A DNA stretch of 64,000 nucleotides from Pyxicephalus adspersus (Eukaryota; Chordata; Amphibia; Anura; Pyxicephalidae). The translations under genes and the position numbers were made by a program. Positions 13,686-25,600 of this stretch are shown here, piece after piece; within the stretch, counting starts at the first letter, position 1; every line of letters begins with the position of its first letter. Below the pieces are notes generated by a model. That model worked only from the letters and a program-made list of their open reading frames with translations, did not search any database and had not been told where the DNA came from. The DNA lies in assembly GCF_032062135.1 (NCBI RefSeq), contig NC_092862.1, forward strand, positions 95,377,248-95,441,247. The letters are read 5' to 3'.

Positions 13686-16600
13686 TTATTGCTCGATACA
13701 ATGAGAGAAATATTTCACTCACGGCATCAACTTTCAATTTATAAATAACTCTGCCACTTTTAGTACTTATATAGTAATGCCGGTCATTTGGAAGTTTCTA
13801 TTTGGGCTTAAAATTGAAAGAAAGGATTACCATTGAATTTAAGATGAATAAAAACAAAATAAACTTTAAACTATCCTGGAATGAACAATGCTAAACTATT
13901 GCTTATCGTAAGTTACACCATTGGCCAAAAAGCTCCGGAGCCATTTTGACATTTAGAGTTGGCCAAACTGGTTGACATAACCATCAAAAACTGAACCCTT
14001 AACAATCTATATTTATTATTTATTTATGTTTACTAAACCAGTCTAGTCACTAGCCTGGTTTCACAAAGGCTGTATAATTACAAGCAATTATCAAAAAAAA
14101 GTCACTTTTGGTTGTTTCTAAACTGTAAGAGACACTGTTATCTACCTTTTTAGGAACTTGTGTCAAAGGAACAAACATATTTGTAACAGTTATGGGGACA
14201 AATAACTGGTATCATCTTCCATTAACTCCCTCATATGAACAAGTAACACAGAATATCAGCAGGTATTACTATTTCTTTTTAAATATTTATTGAAAATTGC
14301 TTAGATACAATACAGAGCTAAATAAAATATTTAACCCATTTCAATGACTTATACTTTATTATTATTTGCATACCATGGTTTTACTTTATTCTATGGGGCA
14401 ATGACCATTGGAATGGTTTTTAATGTATGGGGTAAACTTTTATTTTAGGTTCTAATAAAACAGAAATGACTATATGTAGAGGGTTTATAGGATATGGAGG
14501 ATACATTCAATTGCAGAGGTAAAGATTCGATAGTGAATAGGGACAGAAACCCAGGAGTGTCACAGCACTGTATTTAGTAAACCAGACACAAGCTTACAAA
14601 TGTCCATTAATTGTAAATGAAACGGTAAAGATGTCTTTAGCTCACATGTGCTTATGGGGTTATAATGCAGAGCTTTTCTACTAATACAAACCTAGTTTCC
14701 TGATTAACTATGCATTATATTGTGTTCTAATAATTAGGCATTCCTTTTTGTTATCAGATTTGGGATTAAAATTTTACTTTTGCGATTGCTGTCACCAAAA
14801 ATTTGTATCTGTTTNNNNNNNNNNNNNNNNNNNNNNNNNNNNNNNNNNNNNNNNNNNNNNNNNNNNNNNNNNNNNNNNNNNNNNNNNNNNNNNNNNNNNN
14901 NNNNNNNNNNNNNNNNNNNCAGCATCCATGGATTTGCAACATTTACTGATCAGTCCAGTGTAGCATTGCCTGCCTGTTTCATTTTAACATTTGCACAACC
15001 AGAGCCAATATTGCTGCCCTTAATCCACAGCATCCAGAATATTACTGGTATTTATTTTTTATTTTGCAAAAAATAAAAATATATATATATTTGCTGAGGC
15101 AGAAATCATGTTTTCAAACCTATTCAATACCTAGTGTATTTAGGATATGATCAGGTAATATTTGCAATGGATCATCAATATCTTTTTCAAGCAAGTTCTG
15201 TTTTTTCTTTGTATAATGCCAGTTGGCTCACTCAAGTTTTAAACATATTTCAAAGTGGTTTTGGTAATGCTATGGGACCATAAACCTTGTATGTTGGGCT
15301 GGATTCTGCATCTCCAGACTTTCTGCATTCAGATATAACAGATTAAGCTAAGACTGTTTTTTTGGTAAAGTTTTCAAGTCTACATCTATTTATATTTACA
15401 GGATTGATAAATGAATAATCCCCACTGTTTTTAGGATTACTACATTTGAGTAGGCCATAGAAATTGAATATTGCTATTGTGCAAATGATGTGCACTGTTT
15501 GTATGTTGTGTGTTTTTAATTATACCCTACTGAGGTGTTCTACAAGCTCCATGTTACAACTGGTGTCTGAGCCATTAGGCATCGTAGCAGGTAGGTGTAG
15601 CGTTTACAGTTGCAACACTACACCAAAATGTACCTGAAGTCCTATGCACTTTGCAATAGACTCCTGAATCCTCAGTGAAATATCAGGCTATTGCTGATAG
15701 TTGCTGCTCAAAAAAGGTGAAGGAAACTGACTGTGTAGAGGGAAAGGAGGACACTTGGCTTATGTTCAAATATTAATAATCGATTTCCAGAACTGTTTAT
15801 ATTGTGTGTGTGTGTGTGTGTGTGGACAATCCGTTCCCTTGTTGGAGTAATTTGCCTTTTACATGGCTCTTATGTTTAGTGCTAAATAAACATTGTAGAA
15901 ATCCCTTGTATAAAAGGCTAAATTGGACCGCTTTCAGGTACCCCAGAAGATAAACTGCAAGTGAGGGAAATGGAAGGTGGCTGTGGAGAAGGCTCTAGAT
16001 CAGTATTTCACAACTACAGTTCCTCCAGAGATTGCTAGGGGTTCCATGAGCAGTTTGTGTTTTTTAGGTCAGTTTAACAGATACCAGTGATCTCTGATAC
16101 CATATGGTAATTATAGCAGGGGTTCCCTGAAGATCTGATAGTTATTTTAAGGGTTTACCAATGTTGGGTCAAAAACACTGTTGAGTTTTGAATGCTTCTG
16201 GGAGATTTTAAAGAATAAATATCATTGTGATTAGAGAGAATATACTGATCTATCCAGAAGCTTTGGGGGCTCTGGAATAAATATCACGAGATTGTTGCTA
16301 GTTTTATCTGATTGTGCTGCACAACTGTTTTATTGACGTAAATAAAATAGTATTAATATTGAGTGATCTGAAGTCTTGGATTGTCCGAAAATTCCTTTTC
16401 AGAGGAAAACCCTTTTTTTATAAATAAAAAAGGAAATATTTTTGAATGGTTTGATCTAAAATGCAAACGCCCCCACAAATTAACAACCTCGATGAAGCCA
16501 TCGTTGCTTCAATTCAACCTTGACCGTTAGATAAAGAAGATGTCATTCTAATTAGTAATTGAAGCAAAAACTCTTAGATAGTAAAGACCAGAGGTGTGGG

Positions 16601-19600
16601 TCACAGTTGGTCCTAATCATTTTTTTTTTTTATTAATTTTTATTTATTTATTTTTTTTATTGTAGGCATTTCAGTTATTGCAGGAAGGTACGCACCCCTA
16701 CATGAACTGCTTATTGACCTGTATCTAAAAAAACCTGGAGGTCATAGAGGGATCCAATTTATTGTGGTAGGTTTCATATACCCCTTCTCCCCCCCCCCCC
16801 CTTTTTTTTTTTTAAACATTTTTTTTATTGAGTTAGATCAGTATTCAGGAATAAAAAAACAAATATATTACCATCAAAATGGCAAAAATGTTACAGGGCT
16901 GAACAAATCATTCCTCCTCTTTTATTTATTTTGTTGAGGAGGGGGGTAGAGGAAATGGCATGGTAAAGGTTTTGACTGCTTATCGTCACAGGCTGTGTCC
17001 ATCTTTGGAAGGATCTTGTATTGTTTTGCAAGGGGTGTAAACATGAAAACTGGTGCCTAAACACAAAGCAACGTTCGACATTCATACAAAACATTAAAAA
17101 AAAAATCCAAATCCTTTTTAAAACTAACTTTGCTTTCAACAGAAGTATGAAATAAATAAGTCCTTACAAATGCCCATACAGGTAGTCCCCGGGTTAGGGA
17201 CACCTGACATATGGACGCCTCCTAGATACAAACAGGGCTTCCCTGCTCACTCCTGTGCATGATGGAGGATTGTTAGGGGGCAGGGAATGTACCTGTTCTG
17301 ACTTACATACAAATTCAACTTAAGAACAAACCTACAGTCCCATATCTTATGTACCCAGGAGACTACCTGTAGTTCCATATTTTTGGTCATTTCTTCTTTA
17401 ATAGACTGACCCAAAAAAAATAAAACATAAAGTAGGGTAGTTCAATGATTTCTATATTATTCTCATCCACCATCCTGTGCTAAGATGCAAAGCCTGGAAG
17501 TTCTCACAACATGAAGCTCGCTGTTTTCATAAAGAACTGTGTGTGTGAACAAAGGTGGGACTTTCTATTACACTCCAACACTTTCATTATTTATAATAAT
17601 TGAATATGGCTTCAGATTGAAGCTGATCTCAATGCATGGACCAAATATAACCAGGTTTAACTTTAGCTTTAACTATTTGACTATTTTGGTAATGTAGTAA
17701 AAGTAAAAAAAAAAAAAAAAAAAAGTACCTATACAACTGAACTGTAACCTGTCATAAAGTGTCACCTTTTCATCATAGGAATGTGTTTATTTAAATGTGT
17801 GTTTACATATACATTGGTACCTCGGTATAAGTCCAACTTGGTAAGTCCTGTTTGGACACAAAAAATTTTGCTTGGTATACAACCTTTGAGCTAGAAGCTG
17901 TATGGGTCAAAATGAGTCCTAACACCGCACGCTACCCTTATTTAACTCTCTCGAGACAAAGCCACGAGCGTCAGTACGCCAGTTGCTACCATTCAGTGAA
18001 CAAACCGGGCTATAACTCTCTGTGATATACATAACATCTCCTCCTCCCTTCTCAGCACCATCCTAGTAGGCACTCAACTCTTCTCAGCAAGGTAAAGTGA
18101 GGTTAAATTTTCATTTATTTCATTCAATTGCTTTTGTAATTATGTACTTTAGTATTACGCAGTGTTTAAATTATTTTATACAACCATATCAATGTATATT
18201 ATGCCAATAACAATAGGATTTTTTTTCATGAGAACGGATTAATAATTTTCGTTTTATATCTTATGGGAAAAATTTGTTTGGTATAAATCCAAGGATCTGG
18301 AACGGATTAAGGACATATAGCAAGGTACCACTGTAACTAGCTTATGTGTTAAATATGTCAATGAAGAATTGTGTGAACACGTTTCTTCCATCATTAGTCT
18401 CTTCCAGGTTGTATGAAGCACTGTTATGTACTGAGCAGTGGAGGGGATAATGAAAGTGCTGTGATGGGTGCACTGGTGAGCAAAATACCTTTCACAAACC
18501 CAAATCATATTCCATCTGTTCTGGACATTTTAAGATATCAAGCAGCCTACAATACTTTGTTCAACAGCTGTTTAACTCCCACAAGGGACCTGAAAGGTGA
18601 GTATGCTCAGTTACTCATTAAAATATATACTACTACTAAAGCAGCTGTCGCCAACCTTTCGGATCTCACTGACCACTAAATTCGTAATTTTAAATCCTGC
18701 GGACTAATAATATGAATTTTTTAAAAAAGATAAATGCATTTGTAAAATATTGATCTTCCTAATGATGCCTGACAAGGACTGTGGAGGAGCTGATTCAATG
18801 ATCAGCTGACGATTAAGTGAAGTATTACTATTGTCATTAGTTGCATTACACTGGGGAACAATTTTGAACAAATTTTTTGTTGACTTTAATTTTTAAGCTT
18901 TTTTACAATAAAATAGGTATGCTGATTCTAAAAGTGCAGTTTTCTCTACCGTTTTTATTTTTGCGATTACTGTAGCGTGGATTTGTATAGGCTGTTTACA
19001 CACAAGACACTGTGGTCAGAGGTTGTGCGCTGCTCTACGTAGTGAATAAGCAAAATTTTTTTCTCTACTTGCACACCTATGTCCTTTCTTTCAGATGATG
19101 TCTGGCTCTGCTGTTTCTCGTCGTAAGTGCCTAAACAACTTTGATTCATTTTGTTATATCTGTGGCAGTTTCACCATTCCCAGTCAACGGCAAACATCAG
19201 CACATTTGTATAGCAAGCCTATTTGGCATATTTCAAAGTTAAACTTGGTGATCAAGATAAGTCTTGGGCCCCTCTTAAGGTGTGCAAACAGTGTGTTGAG
19301 GGTGTACAGATGTGGACAAAGGGAACATGTGATAAGATGCCATTTGGTACACCTATGATTTGGCGAGAGCCAGAAGATCATTTCAGTGACTGTTAACTTT
19401 TGTATAGTGAAAACTTTAGGACATAACAAGAAAAATAAATGTAACATAGAGTATCCTAGTCTACCATTGGCTATACGCCCAGTGACTCATTCAGATGAAA
19501 TCCCGGTGCCAGTTTTCGTTACACTACCTCTCTTGAAGAACATGATTATGGTGATGAAATGGGTGACAACAATGATGAAAAGTTTGAAACTGAAGAGGAC

Positions 19601-22600
19601 TCTGTTCGTAATGGATTTAATCAGCATGACTTGAGTGATTTGGGACTACCGAAGAAGGCTTCAGAACACCTAGCGTCAAGACTGCATGGGAAAAACATAC
19701 TTGAAAAAGGAACAAAGGTATTGTACTTTCCAACCCGAGAAATTGCATTTCTGCAGTACTTTAGAGCTGACAGTGGCTTTGTGTATTGCCATAACATACC
19801 TGGTTTAACCCCCTGAGCGGTAACCCTGAGTGTGATTCGGGGTAGAAAAAAGATGCTAAAAGCGGTAACCCCGAGTCACACTTGGGGTAGGTAAACCTAT
19901 GGGAAAAAATAGTAAATCGAGTCTTACCTGATCCGCCAGCGTCCCGCATCGTCTTTTGCTTCCTCTCGCTCTTCCTTCGCGCCTTCTTTCTTCTTCCTCC
20001 AGCTTCTTCTGCACTCGATGAGTCACCTAGGAGTTCCCGGTGACGTTGGTGCGTGCGTACTCCACCGGAAAATTCAAAATCCATTTGTATTGCATTCAAA
20101 TACAAAATAACTGTATTGAATGCAATACAGTGGATTTATATGTGTAAAAGCAGTACATTGTCTTTCATGAACATTTATTTTACAGTATAACATATTAGTA
20201 TATTTATTTTTAAAAAATTAATTTTTTTATTTTGACATGATTTTGTGTGTTCCAACTTTTTTTTATACTCATACTATTAATATACTGTTTTATTTATATA
20301 CATTTTCGTGAAAAACAATGTACTGCTTTTAGACATAAAAATCCAGACAGAAATGAACCGCTCAGGAGGTTAATGGGAGAAATTGGGAATTCCAAACTAT
20401 AACTCAACTGAATGGCGACTATTCATCGATAGTTAAAGCGGAGCTTAAAGTGTGTCCTCCCTCCTTCACAATGGCAATATATTTGAGTCAGTCCCAATTG
20501 GCCATTCAGTTTCTCTTTGTGAAGAATATGCAGAATAAAGAGAGTCATTGAGTTGTTGCAATATCACCAATACAATTGGGTCATCTGTGTTGACCTTAAA
20601 ATGGTATGCTTCCCTCTTGGTCAGCAACGCGGATACACAGAGTATCCCCATGATCTGTGCATCTTTTGGCATTTCCTAGCCTCTCATTTGAAAAAATAAA
20701 GGCCGCTGTGTTTGGTCCACAGATTCGGCAGCTTATCAAAGATGAACATTTCATCAGGACAATGTCAGAAGTTAAAAAGAATGCTTGGTTATCATTCAAA
20801 GCCATTGTCAAGGACTTTCTTGGAAACACACAACCAAATAATTACACAGAAATTGTCCAGAAACTCTTGGAGAGCTTCAAAATGCTTGGTTGCAATATGA
20901 GCATCAAGGTGCATTTTCTGAATAGCCATCTTTCTAGCTTTCCGGAATACCTTGGTGCAGTCAGTGATGAGATTTGAAGGTCATGGAAGGCCAGTATCCG
21001 GGTAGGCAGGATGTACATTTGATGGCTAACTATTGTTGGAGCATCCGACGGGATTGTCCTAACACTGAACACTCCAGGAAAAGCTATACGCATAAAATTT
21101 ACCTTAACCCCTTACCTGATTAATTTTCAAATGTTTTACTGTATAAAAAAAAAGTCAGAGTAACAATAAATCCTTTGTATGAACAAAATAAATTTAAATA
21201 GTACATTCAAGTCATTATTTCATTATTTCTTCATTGTATGTAAACTTTATATGTTTTTTGACAAAAATGGAGGGATCCCTGTATTGTTAAAAACTAGATG
21301 TGATAGCAAAACACTGGGGTCATTTCTGGATTCACCACCCAAAAATTAGTAAAAAAACAAGTGTAAGATCTAACTCAACAAAAAATGCATTCCCTAGTGT
21401 TCTCTTAGGTATTACTAAAGAAATGCAAAATATTTGTTTGCTTTTTCCCATTCATTATGGGTTTATTTCATTCAAATCTAAGACCAAACAAGAAATTATA
21501 GTTATCAAAGTCAAAATATGTGATGCCAATAAATATACCGGTAACACTTAAAATACACAGTTAAGGTCATACTTACCTAAAGGAGCAACTGGGAGACACA
21601 TAAAACAATCAAATGAGAATCACTATTTGCGGAGCGGGGTGACTTTTGTAATGGTGGAAACAATACTGTGCATGGCTCAGCAACGTTGGCTCATACAACT
21701 TCAGACTACACTGGCGTCACGCTGTTTTTCCGTCTCTAGTACAGTTTGTGAATTTAGTGCAATATAAATGCGAAAATTGCCATTCAGAATATAGAAATTT
21801 GAATGTTATTAAAACAAAAAAATTGACCAAATTTTTCGGTGGGCCACCAAAATTTTCTCTTGGACCACTGGTTGGTGACCACTGTCCTAAAGAGTTTTTT
21901 GTATAAAGTACTGGAGCAGTGGTATGACTGCAAAAAAAAAAAATGCACCATACAGATGTGCAGAACTCTGAGGGCATAAACAAATATTCACTATTTGATT
22001 ATTCTGAGTGAAAAATAAAGCAAAAAGATCATGCTTGGAGAAAAAAACTATGTGACCTAATAAATGACATGTCCGGTTCGTCTCTAGTCATAGAGACATT
22101 CGGTAAAAAGTTCTGCACTCTTAAATCAACCAGACTCATTTTTTATAAATTAGGTAGGTCAAAGTGAGTGCAGCACAATAAAGAGTAACTGAGCTGATTT
22201 TTGGGCATATTTTTATTGGTGGGCAATTAGTGGTCATAATAAAGTACATCTGTCATGGGAGGAATATATAGGCTGCCACTTTCAACACTGAAAAAAGCTA
22301 GTTGCCTAGCTGTCTGGCTTCAATGCTGATGAGATCTTCCTCTGGAACAAGCATGCAGCAAATGTGTCAAACCATTGTGCCTATTATTGCTATAAATCCA
22401 AGCACTGAATTCTAAACATCTGCATGATAGGTTACTTACTGAAGGAAGAACATCTAGAAAGGCCCAAAGACATGAACCTTCTCAAATCCAGTTGTGCAGG
22501 TATAGGCCAATGTTTTCCTGACATTGGATAATACATAGGCTGTTGTTGCTGGTCATCTCATGCAAAAGCAGGCCAATGACCTAGAACAAGTTTTCAGTCA

Positions 22601-25600
22601 TTGCTGTTAAAAGGAGACCAAGGCTCCACCTGCTGGCTCAAATAAATCCAAACCCACCCCTACTTGCATATTTCCCAGATGAAAGAGAATATTCAATTTT
22701 TATTTTATTTTCACCTAGATAATAATGATAAATATATGAAAGTGGGGGGATTTATTTTTTTATTTTTTCTTTACATTGCACATAATGCATAAAAATGGTT
22801 ATTGGCATTCTGTGTTGTGATATCTACATTGAGAATAATATGTATATTTCTTTTTTACATGTATCTGGACTGCCACATCTAGTGATGATGGTGAAAGTTT
22901 CCCTATAGTTTGTCAGGAGTAAAACTGCTGATAGGCTTGTTTGAATGGCAGTGCATAGTGTAATAAAACTGAATTCCAGTCCTATGTTCAGTCTTTCATA
23001 GTACTAAAATTGCTTTTCCTGACAGCATGTACACATGGATAATCTCCGCCCCTTGCTCTCTACAGGACCCCTTTACCAAGGCAATAAAAGTAAACTCCCA
23101 CTCCCATACAGGTGTTCTTTTTCTGTCCTCGCTCCAGGACCAAGCATTTGTTTCCCCTACCACTCCCTCCCTGGTCCAGCCTCTCCAAAGGGAAAGTCCC
23201 ATCGCGGGTGGTAAATCCATCAACATTTGTGAACCCTGGTGCCGAGGGTATGGTGATATGGAGCTTAAATGGCCCTTTTGTTGTGGGTAGGTGAGCAGCA
23301 AGCAAGTTTTTTTCATACCGGTTTCCATTTTCATTTGCTGTCTAAATAGTTGCTTAGTGCTTTGCACAGGTGCAGCAAGCATCAGCTCACAGCCATCATG
23401 CAAATGGTAGTAGTGGAGAAGAGTTTAAAGGAAAGAATGTCTTTTCTTTCTGTGTATCTCTGGGCACACCTGCTGTATGGCTCCATAAAATTGCAGTCTT
23501 CCCCTCAAATAATAGGCATTGCATTTTATTTGGTAGAATTTTGTTTTTGTAGATACAATATGGCTTCAAGCACTAATGTTCTGTCTGCGGGTTTTTTTAC
23601 CTGCATTCTGGTATTCTATAATTATACATACTTGGTTATCATCCTGTGGTATTTTAGGAAACCCCTTGGATGTTTTTTCTTGGTTACTTGTACATTTATT
23701 AATCATTAGATAATAATGAGTGCAATTGCTATCATAACACTGTTAATCTTAAAACTACACCAGCAGCGGTAGCAGCCAATGTTAGGTGACCATCGCCATC
23801 TGTTACAGCAGGCGCCATTTTAAAATAATTTTTCTGTTTTTACTTCTCTGTAGCTGCTATGCTGACTGGTAGGAAGTCATATAGGAAGTTTTATTGGTGG
23901 GTTTTGTTAGGTACATATATAGGAAAGATATATTACTTGTTTTAGTTGCTGGCTCACCTAACCTCGCCTCACAGGCGCGAAAACTGCCGCACAGATGGAT
24001 TCAGAAGATGGCTGCCACCTTAAAAAAGAGTATTTTTTTAAGGTTTCTTTTTGTTGTGGGATAAAAGCCCTCAAAGAAAGTATACCAGGAAGTCAGAGCA
24101 TGTTTCTCTCCAGCCTCGTCTACCGTACCTCTAATAGAGGGTGTGTAACAAAGGATATGTCTCCATGTAGGCCAGTGTCAATGGGTACTAAGGCAATGTG
24201 GCAATACAACCAGACATTTATCCAACTGACTGCAATCTGTGCCTCTCAAGTCAGCTAAAATTGACACCAGTTAAGGTTCTGGCTATTTGTATAGGTGACA
24301 TTCGTTCCACTGGCACCAATGCAGCCAGGCATTTATCCCACTAACCATCACACTGACCAGCAATGTGCTGGTCATCTGCTCCTGCCCATTTTAGGTCAGT
24401 CCGCCTATGGCTCTGCCATTGAATTGTGCTGGGTGAATGGCACAAAGACCTTGCCTTTCAAACTTATCTGTGCATCTTGCTTTAAAGAAGCACATAAATA
24501 TAAGGAAGCACAACCAAGCCATGCATTATGCCTGCGCCAGGTAATGTATTTTCCTGTCTGCCTCTTAAGTACTATCTGTTCAGCAAAGGGATAAAAACCC
24601 TGGGAAAAAGCATCTCAAAAAGACAAGACACCCAGCTTCTCTCAGTTCTATTCGTCCTTCCTCTAGAGGAGCATGAGGGGCAAGAGGAATTTCACCCTGT
24701 GAAATTACTAGGGCAAAGAGGTCACTCTCTCATTCCAGAAGAAAGTGAATCATGTTGGGCATGTGGCACAGGAACATTACCATCTAAGCAGGGGTGTGCT
24801 ATATGCTTTAAAGAAGCAGGCCAGTCTTCAGAATCAAGGCTAGTAAAAAGTGGCCGGTCTTCACCTAAAGAAGTTATCACACATATTTTATAATTAATTT
24901 CCAATTATTTTTCGTTTAGGATCCTCTGGGTCAGTGTTCAGATGGAGACTTGAAGCGAATCTATACCACAATAGGTCTGGTTGTTGCCCAGCAGTAGTAT
25001 CAGGATTGGTGTCACGTTGTTGGGGGCAGAACAGCGGTCCTGTATGCTGCCCATATCCTGTTTGTAAGAAGGCACGGTTACAAGACTTCTCTAGAGCTGC
25101 TCCAACTCTCTGGAATGGTCTTCCTCGCCCTATTCGGCTTGCTCCTACTTTCTGCTCATTTAAAAGAGCGCTCAAAACTCATTTTTTCAAACTTGCCTAC
25201 CCATCTTCTTCTGTCTGCTAAACCCTCATTACTTCCCACCACTACATATCGCCCATCCTATTGTGTGTGAAATTCCCCCACCTACTAGATTGTAAGCTCT
25301 TCGGGGCAGGGTCCTCTCCTCCTGTATCACTGTCTGTATTAGTCTGTCATTTGCAATGCCTATTTAATGTACAGCGCTGCGTAATATGTTGGCGCTATAT
25401 AAATCCTGTTTAATAATAATAAAAGGTACACTCAGGGATCGCAAGGGGCAAGTTGCCAGGGTGTGGCATAGACATCAGTCGTTCTTGTAAATAAATGTCC
25501 AGGAGGCAAGAGATTTCCTGTCAAGAAATTTTGTTAACCCTCAGAAAATGGAACCTAAAAATCCTAGACTATCTGACTACAGAACCTAAGAAGAGCCCAA

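Larger units (their letters stand above)
18642..21884 (+). mobile_element. 3.2-kb DNA transposon with hAT-like ends and decayed zinc-finger transposase
   Basis: The left terminus CAGCTGTCGCCAACCTTTCG and the inverted right terminus CAGTGGTCACCAACCAGTGG are related TIRs. They are flanked by TACTAAAG (18634-18641) and TCCTAAAG (21885-21892), an 8-bp target duplication with one mismatch, as expected for the hAT superfamily. The interior holds one decayed protein gene on the + strand. A 569-bp TTAA element is nested at 19805-20373; without it the element is about 2.67 kb, a normal autonomous size. It lies in the largest med1l intron. Confidence 0.65.

Noticed and set aside
16767..16772. GTAGGT as donor of the exon ending near 16766
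   Set aside because: It would place the next exon in a frame reading Val-Val-stop; the alternative donor four bases later preserves the frame and the MED1 alignment.
20432..20447. TTAAAGCGGAGCTTAAAG looked like the start of the TAAAGCGGAAC dispersed repeat
   Set aside because: In the right frame it is the transposase-like FIDS..K..LK coding segment of the 18.6-kb element, so the similarity is accidental.
22996..23403. 135-residue open frame on the - strand
   Set aside because: It reads through an inverted MITE copy and adjacent repeat, with no recognisable protein.
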